In this document: one piece after another, positions 45,183 to 52,857 of the stretch
How positions within the stretch are numbered: position 1 is the stretch's first letter
Layout: every line of letters begins with the position of its first letter
Assembly (NCBI RefSeq): GCF_001270965.1
Contig: NZ_LGIA01000018.1
Location: 1 to 64,000, forward strand
Length of the DNA: 64,000 nucleotides
Reading direction: 5' to 3'
Source of the DNA: Sunxiuqinia dokdonensis
GTDB lineage: Bacteria > Bacteroidota > Bacteroidia > Bacteroidales > Prolixibacteraceae
Position numbers and translations under genes: made by a program
The notes under the pieces: generated by a model
What the model saw: only the letters and a program-made list of their open reading frames with translations
Database searches by the model: none
Told to the model about the DNA's origin: nothing

Positions 45183-45773
45183 TCAACTATTATTCTGAAT
45201 GAATTCCCGAATTACTTCAATGGGCTGGGCCCCAACCAGTACTTTATTGTTTAAGATAAAAGTTGGTACACCAGTAATTCCCAGCATTTGTGCTTCTTTT
45301 GAACTTTCGTCCACCTTCTTCAGGTTGGCTTCGTCTTCAAGGTATGTTTTCAACTCCTGAGTATCTATTCCTACTTCTTCAGCAATATCCAATAAAACAG
45401 TGATTTCGCCAATATTTTTGCCGTCCTCAAAATTTGCTTTGAACACGGCTTCATGAAATTCAGGGAATTTGCCTTTCTCGCTGGCAAAGTTGTTGGCTGC
45501 AAGGCTTAGCTTTGAGTTTGCCAGTAATTTGCCATTTAATTTCATTCCAACATCTTTCCCGAAATTTTCAATGTATTGCTTCATTTGCCCCGCATCGTGG
45601 TTCTTAAAATATTCAGCTGTCAACTTACCTTCTTTTGGCGTATCGGGGTGTATTTCAAAGGGGCGCCAATGCACATCAAAATCCAATTCGTTTTGCAAAA
45701 TTCTTAAACGTTTGGATCCGATAGTGCAAAACGGACAAATATTGTCGGAATAGATTGTTACTACTGATTTCAT
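45183..45773 (-). CDS. DsbA-family oxidoreductase (FrnE-like, cytoplasmic)
   Basis: This 196-residue thioredoxin-fold protein has the active site CPFC (about residues 12-15) and the cis-proline loop ITGVPTFIL near residue 165. No signal peptide is present. The long helical insertion and the final NKVLVGAQPIEVIREFI are typical of FrnE/2-hydroxychromene isomerase-like proteins. Such enzymes act on disulfides in oxidative stress or in polyketide-type pathways. It is in the middle of the redox run. Confidence 0.9.
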   Translation of the reverse strand: MKSVVTIYSDNICPFCTIGSKRLRILQNELDFDVHWRPFEIHPDTPKEGKLTAEYFKNHDAGQMKQYIENFGKDVGMKLNGKLLANSKLSLAANNFASEKGKFPEFHEAVFKANFEDGKNIGEITVLLDIAEEVGIDTQELKTYLEDEANLKKVDESSKEAQMLGITGVPTFILNNKVLVGAQPIEVIREFIQNNS

Positions 45774-45805
45774 GCTTTTTGTTTTTTAACATTAATACCA
45801 TTGGG

Positions 45806-45931
45806 TTATCCGAATTTATAGCCCGAAACATTAACTCCCATTAATGTTCCCGCAGGGTCACCCATAGCATCGTCCATCACATGCCATGGGCCACCACCGT
45901 GAGGGATGAAATATACAGGCATATTTTTCAT
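45806..45931 (-). pseudogene. Collapsed remnant of a class III extradiol dioxygenase (DODA type)
   Basis: This 41-codon frame begins MKNMPVYFIPHGGGPWHVMDD, the usual start of 4,5-DOPA-type extradiol ring-cleavage dioxygenases with the first metal His. It ends with GDPAGTLMGVNVSGYKFG, resembling the family C-terminus (which commonly ends in FG). The roughly 200 residues between are missing, so the fragment looks like an in-frame deletion product. It sits neatly between the FMN reductase and DsbA-like genes. It cannot be active because the other metal ligands are gone. Confidence 0.6.
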
Positions 45932-45941
45932 AAATCTGTAA

Positions 45942-46499
45942 TTATTTTCTTAGTGTTTTTAAAGCATTTCCCCAGCTATTCAATTGGTCTAACATTGTTT
46001 TTAAGTTGTCAGAATGTATTGGTACAGGTTTAAAAACACTAAAGTTTTCGAAATCGGTAAACAACGACAGCAATACTTGATTGCGAACATGAGCTACTTG
46101 TAATTCACTCAAAACCAGCCGAAGGTGCTCCACTGCTCTTGCACCACCTGCAGAACCATAACTTACAAAACCGGCCGCTTTATTGTTCCATTCAGCATAC
46201 AAATAGTCCAATGCATTTTTTAAGGCGCCGGGTATCGAGTGGTTATATTCTCCGTTGACAAATATAAAAGCATCGAGCGATTTAATTTTTTCTGCCCAGG
46301 CTTTTGTATGTTCATTCGAATATTGGCCAAAGGAAGCCGGATAAGCTTCATCAAGCAAAGGTAAATTGTAGTCTTTAAGGTCAACTAATTCATATTCTGC
46401 ATCATTTCTTTTTAATGCAAAATCATATACCCATTTAGCAACTTGTTCAGCGTTGCGTCCCGGACGGGTACTACCTGTGATAATTCCAATTTTGATCAT
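45942..46499 (-). CDS. NADPH-dependent FMN reductase
   Basis: This 185-residue flavodoxin-fold enzyme has IGIITGSTRPGRNAEQVAKWV (FMN phosphate loop), DLKDYNLPLLDEAYP, and FVNGEYNHSIPGALKNALDYL, with the GSAGGARAVEHLR flavin segment. It reduces FMN or quinones with NADPH and could supply FMNH2 to a flavin-dependent monooxygenase. A luciferase-like monooxygenase remnant (49188-49640) is present in the same block. It lies 10 bp before the dioxygenase remnant. Confidence 0.92.
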   Translation of the reverse strand: MIKIGIITGSTRPGRNAEQVAKWVYDFALKRNDAEYELVDLKDYNLPLLDEAYPASFGQYSNEHTKAWAEKIKSLDAFIFVNGEYNHSIPGALKNALDYLYAEWNNKAAGFVSYGSAGGARAVEHLRLVLSELQVAHVRNQVLLSLFTDFENFSVFKPVPIHSDNLKTMLDQLNSWGNALKTLRK

Positions 46500-46523
46500 A
46501 ACTTGCTATTTTAAATTGTTAGT

Positions 46524-46973
46524 TTATAAACCGATTCTTTCATTCGGTACTTTCACAAAAATTCCCTTTGAGTCGGCAAAAAGCCTCTGGTTTTTATCAA
46601 CCATTTTCCCAATTATGTAAATTTTCCTACCTTCCGTTTTTTCGACTTGAGTAATAATATATACAGTTTTTTCGACAGGTAAAGGTCTGTGATAATTTAC
46701 AGTTAAGCTGGCAGTAACAGCAGGCATTTTGTTCAAAAAAGATACCGCTCCCATTGTTTCATCCAATACAGATGCAATGGCGCCACCATGAACAATTCCC
46801 GGAGCTCCTTGTGTTTCAACATGAAATAAAACTCTGGCGTAAAATTTTAACGAATTCTCATCACGATAGTATTGTAACTCGATGTATTTCTGTTGCTTAC
46901 CAGAAACAAACGAATAGGTATAGGAATTCATGTTATAAGGTGTCAAATATTGAAATTCATCCGGGATCTTCAT
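46524..46973 (-). CDS. PaaI-type hotdog thioesterase
   Basis: This 149-residue hotdog-fold protein shows the signature GIVHGGAIASVLDETMG (about residues 58-74; HGG loop plus catalytic Asp/Glu), then VTASLTVNYHRPLPV. Related enzymes hydrolyse acyl-CoA or aryl-CoA thioesters. Its CDS is followed by the FMN reductase after 24 bp. A 126-bp gap precedes it (after the 2-hydroxyacid dehydrogenase), so an internal promoter is possible there. Confidence 0.88.
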   Translation of the reverse strand: MKIPDEFQYLTPYNMNSYTYSFVSGKQQKYIELQYYRDENSLKFYARVLFHVETQGAPGIVHGGAIASVLDETMGAVSFLNKMPAVTASLTVNYHRPLPVEKTVYIITQVEKTEGRKIYIIGKMVDKNQRLFADSKGIFVKVPNERIGL

Positions 46974-47098
46974 GTGTTTATAATTTGTTTTTTAATTGAC
47001 AGATCCAGATGGGCTCCCAAATAATTATTCCTCTGTGTAAAAAAGATTTCCTCATATTCGTTTCATTTTATTTCCTTTTAAAATTACACTCTATGGGA

Positions 47099-48061
47099 TT
47101 AATTAATCAATCCCACTATTTTTTCATTATTAATAAACCTTATCACATTTTTGGCTGCCTTTTCAGTTCCTTTTAGGATTGCATCATCAACCATGGCCGA
47201 ATTATGCGGCGAACCAAGTAAATTTGGCAATTCGAAAAAAGGGTAGTTGATCACGAACTTGCCATATTTAAACGGTTCTACCCACCAGGCATCAATGCCG
47301 GCATAAAAGTTTGGATGACTTTTAAGGTGTTCATAAAGGTCCTGCTCATCTAATATCTGTCCTCTTGCAACATTTATCAATACTGCATCATCTTTCATTA
47401 TTTCCAGTTTATGTTTGTTTATCAATCCGTTTGTTTCATCATTAAGCGGGCAGGCAATTAAAAGAATATCACAATTTTTAAGCACATAGTCCAGGTCTTT
47501 CAAAGTTCCGATAAACTCAACCTCTTCATCGGTCTTGCCTGTTTTATTTAATGCAAGAATCCTTACGCCGAAAGGATTCATCAATCGAGAGGTAGCTTTT
47601 CCAATTGAGCCAAAACCAATAATCCCAAGTACCGCATTATTCACCGATTTTGTAAAACTCTTTAGTTGATTAAATTTTTCTTCGGCCAACTGATTGTGAT
47701 AAACAAATAACCTTTTGGATAAGGCAAGCATCATGGCAGCAGCATGTTCTGCCATGGGGGAAGCATAAGCTCCCTGGTTGGCGGCGATTTTTATTTCTTT
47801 GGGGAACGATTCTAAATTAATATGATCGTAACCGGCAGATAGCAGTTGAATAAACTTCACCCTTTCAGACGTTATTCCGGCGCTAAAAAGTCCTTCTTGT
47901 TCCGGATTCCACGATAATATAATATCTGTATCAGATAGAAGGTTACCCCGCATGTCAGCGGGATAATCTTCCATAAAGATAATTTCTGCATCTTTGTCAA
48001 AGCAAATTTCCAGCAAGGTCCTTTGCCCGTTCATTGTTCTAAAAGTTACCAATATCTTCAT
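47099..48061 (-). CDS. D-2-hydroxyacid dehydrogenase
   Basis: This 320-residue NAD(P)-dependent enzyme reduces 2-ketoacids to D-2-hydroxyacids or the reverse. The Rossmann motif GIIGFGSIGKATSRL, the substrate-binding NVARGQILDEQDL with its Arg, and the catalytic His in GSPHNSAM are all present. The start at 48061 (MKILVTF) avoids an N-terminal extension from an in-frame ATG at 48097. It follows the aldo/keto reductase by 72 bp on the same strand. Confidence 0.88.
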   Translation of the reverse strand: MKILVTFRTMNGQRTLLEICFDKDAEIIFMEDYPADMRGNLLSDTDIILSWNPEQEGLFSAGITSERVKFIQLLSAGYDHINLESFPKEIKIAANQGAYASPMAEHAAAMMLALSKRLFVYHNQLAEEKFNQLKSFTKSVNNAVLGIIGFGSIGKATSRLMNPFGVRILALNKTGKTDEEVEFIGTLKDLDYVLKNCDILLIACPLNDETNGLINKHKLEIMKDDAVLINVARGQILDEQDLYEHLKSHPNFYAGIDAWWVEPFKYGKFVINYPFFELPNLLGSPHNSAMVDDAILKGTEKAAKNVIRFINNEKIVGLIN

Positions 48062-48133
48062 CTGTTCAAATTTTGCTATTAAGCGCTCCGGCAACATATA
48101 CTGAGCAGTTAATCAATGATTTGCTTTAATTTA

Positions 48134-49165
48134 TTAAAAGAAATTTTCAACACTTGTTCTGTCCATATAGGTAAATTGGAGCATCCAATGCGGATAAATT
48201 GGGTTTAATTTGCTCAGTTCATCCAATCGGCTTACTTCCTCTGGGCTCATTTCCCAGTTTGTAGCTTGCAGGTTGTCTTCCAATTGATGCGGTTTGGTGG
48301 CGCCAATTAAAACAGACGAAACCGCTGGTTTTCGGAGCAGATAATTTAATGCTGCCTGCGAAATGCTGGCTTTGTGGTTGTTGGCAATTTCTTCCAGGGC
48401 ATCAACAATAGCATAGCCTTTATCCAAATCTATCGGGATAAAGTTTTGTTGTTCATTGGTCCTTCTGGAATCTTCGGGCATGGGTTTGTCTTTCCGGTAT
48501 TTTCCTGACAAGAAACCACCTCCTAGCGGCGACCATGGCGTTAATCCCAGACCCTGATCCCGGAGCAAAGGAACCAATTCATATTCTACATCTCTCGAAA
48601 TAAGCGAATAAATAGCTTGCAGCGAAACAAATTTTTCAAAATGATTTTCTTTCGATACGGCCAATGCTTTCATCAACTGCCATGCCGTGAAATTACTCGC
48701 ACCGATGTACCTCACTTTTCCCTGATGAACCAAATCCGATAAAGCTCCCAAAGTTTCTTCAAGCGGGGTAATCGGATCAAAACTGTGCATCACATAAAGG
48801 TCGATGTAGTCGGTACCCAATCGTCTTAAGCTCTGGTTACAGCTATCGATGATGTGTTTGCGCGACAAGCCAACATCGTTGATATCCTTGCTCATCCGAC
48901 CCCTTACTTTGGTGGCAAGCACAATTTCATTGCGTTTCTCTTTAATGGCTTTTCCAAGGATTTCTTCGGATTGACCGTGTGAATAAACATCTGCCGTGTC
49001 AAAAAAGTTAACGCCGGCATCAAGCGCCATATCCACTAATTTTTTACTGCTTGGATAATCCAAAGCACCTACTACTTTCCAGTAGCCATCACCGCCAAAA
49101 CTCATCGCTCCTAAGCAAAGTTCGGATACCATTAATCCTGATTTTCCTAATTGTCTGTACTTCAT
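48134..49165 (-). CDS. Aldo/keto reductase
   Basis: This 343-residue (beta/alpha)8 NADPH enzyme shows YRQLGKSGLMVSELCLGAMSFG, the catalytic tetrad Asp (FFDTADVYS), Tyr (DVYSHG), Lys (LATKVRGRM) and His (YVMHSFD), and the cofactor site LIGATKPHQLEDNL. It reduces aldehydes or ketones such as methylglyoxal-type toxins, a role in keeping with the block. It begins 22 bp after the luciferase-like remnant. Confidence 0.93.
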   Translation of the reverse strand: MKYRQLGKSGLMVSELCLGAMSFGGDGYWKVVGALDYPSSKKLVDMALDAGVNFFDTADVYSHGQSEEILGKAIKEKRNEIVLATKVRGRMSKDINDVGLSRKHIIDSCNQSLRRLGTDYIDLYVMHSFDPITPLEETLGALSDLVHQGKVRYIGASNFTAWQLMKALAVSKENHFEKFVSLQAIYSLISRDVEYELVPLLRDQGLGLTPWSPLGGGFLSGKYRKDKPMPEDSRRTNEQQNFIPIDLDKGYAIVDALEEIANNHKASISQAALNYLLRKPAVSSVLIGATKPHQLEDNLQATNWEMSPEEVSRLDELSKLNPIYPHWMLQFTYMDRTSVENFF

Positions 49166-49187
49166 TTTTTTTGTTTTTAAGTGTAGA

Positions 49188-49640
49188 TTATTTAAAAATA
49201 AAATGTTTATGTAATTCTATTATTTGTTGGTCAAAAGGGGAGAAACTATAATTCTTGATAAAGTTTCCATCTTTTAAATCATTGAAATTGCCTTTTTCAA
49301 ATTGCACAAAAACAAAATCAATAAACTTACGCATTTGGTTTGCTCTTTCTTCGGTTTCGGCACAAACTACCTGAACGGCAACTATTACCTGAGGTTCAGT
49401 ATTTTCGGCTGATGGTTTAAAATTCTTCCGGTATGTTTCTGCCACTTGTGGACTGACAAAACCGTTTATAAATTTGGCAATGCTAAGTGCCATTCCAAAT
49501 TTAGCGGCAATTAAGCTGCTTATGCCACTGGAACTTAGTATCCATTGCGATGGAATTGTAGTTGCTCGCGGTGTCGCGAGCAGCGAGCCGTATTTAGTGG
49601 CCGCCGTATCCTTGAAAAAATGTTGTATGTATTCTAACTG
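49188..49640 (-). pseudogene. 5'-truncated luciferase-like (LLM) monooxygenase remnant
   Basis: The frame is open from 49640 (after a TAA at 49641-49643) to the stop at 49188. It matches the second half of LLM-class flavin monooxygenases: a segment like IPSQWILSSSGISSLIAAKFGMALSIAKFI (the usual WxLGSSxxSAxLAAxxGLPxAFAxHF block in altered form; positions 49460-49560), then VAETYRKNFKPS and VIVAVQVVCAETEERA. The N-terminal half, with the flavin site, is missing, and no start codon lies at the family start. A short ATG-started frame (49493) covers just the last 101 codons. It abuts the glutathione peroxidase stop (49634). Confidence 0.7.
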
Positions 49641-50119
49641 TTAATCAATTTCAAAATGTCTTCCTCAATTTTTTCCGGTTTATCGGTCGGGGCAAAACGC
49701 TTTACCGGATTACCATTTTTATCGATTAAAAATTTGGTAAAATTCCATTTGATGCGATTTCCAAGAAAACCACCTTTTTTACTTTTTAGATAAGCAAATA
49801 CCGGATGTGTATTCTTCCCGTTTACATCAATTTTTTCGGTAAGCTGAAAGGTTACTCCGTGATTGATTTTGCAAGCTTCTTCCACGGTTTCATTTGTTTC
49901 GGGTTCCTGGTTCAAAAACTGAGCGCTTGGAAAACCCAACACAACCAAACCTTTGTCTTTATATTTTTGATGCAATGTTTCCAAACCGTCAAATTGCGGG
50001 GCAAGCCCACATTTTGTAGCTGTGTTGACTATCAATACAGTTTTGCCTTTGTAGCTTTTCATTTCAAGGATTTCGCCATTGGGCTTTTTAGCTTTTAGCT
50101 GATAAAATTCGGATTCCAT
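49634..50119 (-). CDS. Glutathione peroxidase family protein (thiol peroxidase)
   Basis: This 161-residue thioredoxin-fold peroxidase reduces hydroperoxides. The peroxidatic Cys is in NTATKCGLAPQF (about residue 37), the Gln is in AQF (about residue 72) and the Trp/Asn pair in IKWNFTKF. The middle motif is altered (FPSAQFLNQEP instead of FPCNQFGxQEP). A second Cys in EEACKINHG fits the resolving Cys of thioredoxin-dependent forms. It is 20 bp after the small membrane gene, and its end touches the LLM remnant. Confidence 0.92.
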   Translation of the reverse strand: MESEFYQLKAKKPNGEILEMKSYKGKTVLIVNTATKCGLAPQFDGLETLHQKYKDKGLVVLGFPSAQFLNQEPETNETVEEACKINHGVTFQLTEKIDVNGKNTHPVFAYLKSKKGGFLGNRIKWNFTKFLIDKNGNPVKRFAPTDKPEKIEEDILKLINS

Positions 50120-50139
50120 GATATTTCTCTTTTTAATGT

Positions 50140-50448
50140 TTACATTGTTGCTTTATTTGAAAAGGCAATGCTTAGCATAATGCTTATCGTTATTATGCCC
50201 AAAAAGAAAACAACCAGAGACAATTTATTTTGATGTGATATTTTGCCGTACCTAAAAAGCAAATACCCAACTGTAATGTTGAACAAACCCCATATTACAT
50301 TCATTGTTGGCGCCGAAAGGCCCTGTCCGGGTGGGTCAGCAAATGGTGATGGAAAAGGATTGCCGGAAATTCCATTCACAAAATGGGGTACTGCATTTGC
50401 AAGAAACATTCCTGCAAAAAACGCTGCTACATAATGATACCACTTCAT
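50140..50448 (-). CDS. Small membrane protein of unknown function
   Basis: This 102-residue protein has three hydrophobic helices (around residues 4-20, 48-65 and 75-98) and a Pro/Gly-rich loop GNPFPSPFADPPGQGLSAP between the first and second. I do not recognise the family. It lies 15 bp after the DUF169 gene and 20 bp before the glutathione peroxidase, so it belongs to the same transcript. It may be a membrane partner of one of the redox enzymes. Confidence 0.65.
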   Translation of the reverse strand: MKWYHYVAAFFAGMFLANAVPHFVNGISGNPFPSPFADPPGQGLSAPTMNVIWGLFNITVGYLLFRYGKISHQNKLSLVVFFLGIITISIMLSIAFSNKATM

Positions 50449-50463
50449 GTTTTTTTGTTTTAT

Positions 50464-51240
50464 TTAATTGTTCCTTTCCATTAAATTCATCCAGACTTCC
50501 TTTTTCAGAAAACTACCATCTACGTTTTCTTCCATCTTCAAAAACATGGGAAAGGGCACTGCGAACGAAAGAATGTCCTTATCTACATGACGGCGTGCAG
50601 AGATGTCTGTCAGCCCAATGACTGCGCGAGGCTCGGCTGACTTACCTTCGGCATACGGCATAATCCCAATGGTATGGCAACCTGCTCCAAAAGGTATGAT
50701 CACGCTTTGTCCGGTTCCTCGTTCGTAGTTGGCAAGGACAGACAGGGCTGATAACTGTTCAACATTGGCCAGAAAGACCACCACTTCAGGGGTTTCTTCT
50801 TCTGTCAACTGATCCAGTGGCTTAAAAACAACATAAGTTGTCGGCACTTCGGTCATAGGCAAGGCATCCACGAACTTTTTGGCAATTTTGGGGGATTTGA
50901 AATATCCCTCTCCTTCATCGAGGGGTGTCGATGTCCTGAAACCAGCAGCCTCCGGCGATTTTGCAAACTCTTTATTCCCGGTAGAAATATAACACTCAAT
51001 TCCTCCGGGGAAGTTGACATATTGATTGCCAAACCCCAATCCGACTCCTCCACCGAGGCAGCCAAAAGTTTTTCGGTCGAAAGCAGCAGTGCGTCCTTTG
51101 GCCGCAGCGATAAACATAGTTACCACGCATCCCCAGCGGCCTTCTTTAAACTGCATCGCGTTCTCAGGTTTATCATCAGTGAACAAAACGGCTACCGGCG
51201 AATACTTCATACCGATTGCCCTGGCTATTTTACTTTCCAT
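50464..51240 (-). CDS. DUF169-family protein
   Basis: This 258-residue protein fits the DUF169 family (ArCR/YtfE-unrelated, function unknown). The conserved blocks are visible: SPVAVLFTDDKPENAMQF, CVVTMFIAAAKGRTAAFDRKTFGCLGG (cysteines at about 38 and 61), VFLANVEQLSALSVLANYERG, and GAGCHTIGIMPYAEG with CH. The cysteines suggest metal or redox chemistry, but this is not known. It lies 39 bp after the PNPOx-like gene. Confidence 0.85.
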   Translation of the reverse strand: MESKIARAIGMKYSPVAVLFTDDKPENAMQFKEGRWGCVVTMFIAAAKGRTAAFDRKTFGCLGGGVGLGFGNQYVNFPGGIECYISTGNKEFAKSPEAAGFRTSTPLDEGEGYFKSPKIAKKFVDALPMTEVPTTYVVFKPLDQLTEEETPEVVVFLANVEQLSALSVLANYERGTGQSVIIPFGAGCHTIGIMPYAEGKSAEPRAVIGLTDISARRHVDKDILSFAVPFPMFLKMEENVDGSFLKKEVWMNLMERNN

Positions 51241-51279
51241 TGTTTTATCAATTTTTAAAATTTCATGATCAATTCTAAT

Positions 51280-51678
51280 CTAATCAATTTTTTTACCGGC
51301 CGTAGGTCCAGGCTTAAGCGTATGTATTTCTGCTATGTTAATGACTACAACTGCTCTGGGTTTGGGCATTCCCATTTTTACCGACATGGCAGCCGACTGT
51401 TCATATAAATCTCCACTTTCGTGTAAAATAGCCTCTCCAACAAACCTATATCCATCAAGAATATCCCTGTTTACAACAGCCACGGAAACTTTTGAACCTC
51501 TTTTAATATTTTCATAGGTGGCACCACCAGTACCTTCTGAAAATATAAGAGAATTGTCCGATAACACCCGGGTTGAACGTTTTGGCGCAACATTCGGATA
51601 ACCATCAGCATCTACAGTTCCAACGAAACACTGCTGTGTGGCAATCATGTCTTTCATTTCTTGTGTAAGTGTGCTCAT
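51280..51678 (-). CDS. Pyridoxamine 5'-phosphate oxidase-like flavin-binding protein
   Basis: This 132-residue split-barrel protein belongs to the PNPOx-like group, which binds FMN or F420 and reduces varied substrates. The N-terminal block QQCFVGTVDADGYPNVAPKRSTRVL and SLIFSEGTGGATYENIKRGSKVSVAVVN are typical. It is half the size of true PdxH, so it is unlikely to make vitamin B6. It is 4 bp downstream of the SDR gene and clearly co-transcribed. Confidence 0.88.
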   Translation of the reverse strand: MSTLTQEMKDMIATQQCFVGTVDADGYPNVAPKRSTRVLSDNSLIFSEGTGGATYENIKRGSKVSVAVVNRDILDGYRFVGEAILHESGDLYEQSAAMSVKMGMPKPRAVVVINIAEIHTLKPGPTAGKKID

Positions 51679-51682
51679 TTTT

Positions 51683-52609
51683 TTAAAAATTATAGTTAAT
51701 GTCAGTTAATTTTTCAGACAATTTCCAAAGTTGTTTCGCATCTTCGGTGTTGTACGATGCAGGGATTGATTTAACCTTTACGGGTGAACCTTTCATTTCA
51801 TTAAAACCATTGGGGCCATAATAATCGCCGCCTTGTACATTCGGGTCAACTGCCGCTCTCAATTGAGGCAAAGCACCCATTGCCGCGCTTTGAAGAAAAA
51901 ACGAAGACAGCGGTTTGAGCAAACGATAGTAGAATTTACCTTCGATGAATCGCATCAGGTTGGTTTGTGATACGCCTGGGTGCGCTGCAACGGCAATGCT
52001 GTTGATGTTGTTTGCTTCGAAACGCCTTTGGAGTTCATAAATGAACAGCAGGTTTGCCAATTTAGAACGCCCGTATGCTTTCATGGGCGTATAACCGTTG
52101 CCATTAGCAAACATAAAATTGTTAAAACCCATCTTTCCGCTTTTATGGGCAATGCTACTTGTAGAAACTACCCTTGATTTTGGGGTTTTTACAATTAAGT
52201 CTTTCAGCAGTCCGGTGAGTGCAAAATGTCCCAGATGGTTAGTCCCGATTTGGCTTTCAAAACCGTCTTTGGTCAGTCCGTAAGGAGGAATCATGATACC
52301 CGCATTATTCAGAAGAACATCCAAACGGTTGTAATTTTCTTTAAATTTATCGGTGAAATTCCTTACTGATGATAAATCCATCAAATCTAACGGCATAATC
52401 TTTATTTTGCCATTTGGCTTATTTTTCATGATTTCTGCCCTTGCTACTTCGCCCTTTTCAACTGAGCGACAAGCCATTATAACTTCTGCGCCGTTTTGAG
52501 CGAATGCTTTTACCGATTCGTAGCCTAAACCGCTGTTTCCTCCGGTAACAATTATTACCTTTCCCGTGAGATCAGGAATATCAGCCGTTGTCCATTTTTC
52601 GTTTTTCAT
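51683..52609 (-). CDS. Short-chain dehydrogenase/reductase (retinol dehydrogenase-like)
   Basis: This 308-residue Rossmann enzyme uses NAD(P)H to reduce a carbonyl. TGGNSGLGYESVKAFA is the cofactor loop (about residues 21-36), LDVLLNNAGIM is the NNAG motif, SSIAHKSG provides the Ser and YGRSKLAN the catalytic Tyr/Lys. The C-terminal half is of the retinol dehydrogenase/WWOX-like type. It is the first gene of the minus-strand run and stands behind the operator-like promoter at 52682-52716. Confidence 0.92.
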   Translation of the reverse strand: MKNEKWTTADIPDLTGKVIIVTGGNSGLGYESVKAFAQNGAEVIMACRSVEKGEVARAEIMKNKPNGKIKIMPLDLMDLSSVRNFTDKFKENYNRLDVLLNNAGIMIPPYGLTKDGFESQIGTNHLGHFALTGLLKDLIVKTPKSRVVSTSSIAHKSGKMGFNNFMFANGNGYTPMKAYGRSKLANLLFIYELQRRFEANNINSIAVAAHPGVSQTNLMRFIEGKFYYRLLKPLSSFFLQSAAMGALPQLRAAVDPNVQGGDYYGPNGFNEMKGSPVKVKSIPASYNTEDAKQLWKLSEKLTDINYNF

Positions 52610-52681
52610 TTTTCTTATATTTAATAGTCTTCAATGGTACTATTTTTTGTTTTCACCAAAAGGTCATCTTAAATTCTAATG

Positions 52682-52712
52682 CAAATATATGTATAAACTT
52701 TTAATGTTTAAA
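52682..52712 (-). promoter_or_regulatory. Promoter of the redox gene run
   Basis: On the minus strand the -7 box is TATATTTG (52682-52689), a perfect fit to TAnnTTTG. A TTTA at 52709-52712 lies exactly 19 bp upstream and serves as the -33 element (consensus TTTG). The start site would fall about 65 bp before the SDR ATG. The inverted repeat 52688-52716 overlaps it. Confidence 0.7.
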
Positions 52713-52716
52713 CATA
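52688..52716. promoter_or_regulatory. 29-bp inverted repeat, probable operator
   Basis: Half-sites TATGTATAAAC (52688-52698) and GTTTAAACATA (52706-52716) are complementary at 10 of 11 positions, with a 7-bp spacer TTTTAAT. They span from the -33 to the -7 box of the redox promoter, so a bound dimer would block polymerase. A dimeric winged-helix protein such as the MarR at the other end of the run is the prime candidate. Confidence 0.6.
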
Positions 52717-52804
52717 CAACTTAAAAATAAATTAATTGCTTTCACGTATGTAAATTTCAGCATCTAATTAATTTTGTGTTATCTATTTAGCAGAGACAGA
52801 CAAA

Positions 52805-52849
52805 ATCTTTTCTGGTCGGCTAAATTTAAGTATTATCTTTAACAAAAAT
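52805..52849 (+). repeat. Right direct repeat flanking the accessory block
   Basis: This 45-bp copy matches 42541-42584, with a 31-bp core (52819-52849) differing at one base. It carries TCTG (52811-52814), a 19-bp spacer and TATCTTTA (52834-52841), the likely promoter of the nuclease gene starting at 52858. The two copies bound 10.2 kb of AT-rich DNA. Confidence 0.85.
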
Positions 52850-52857
52850 AATTCTGC

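Noticed and set aside
42541-52849. Prophage or transposon
   Set aside because: Direct repeats flank the block, but no integrase, transposase or phage structural gene was found inside.
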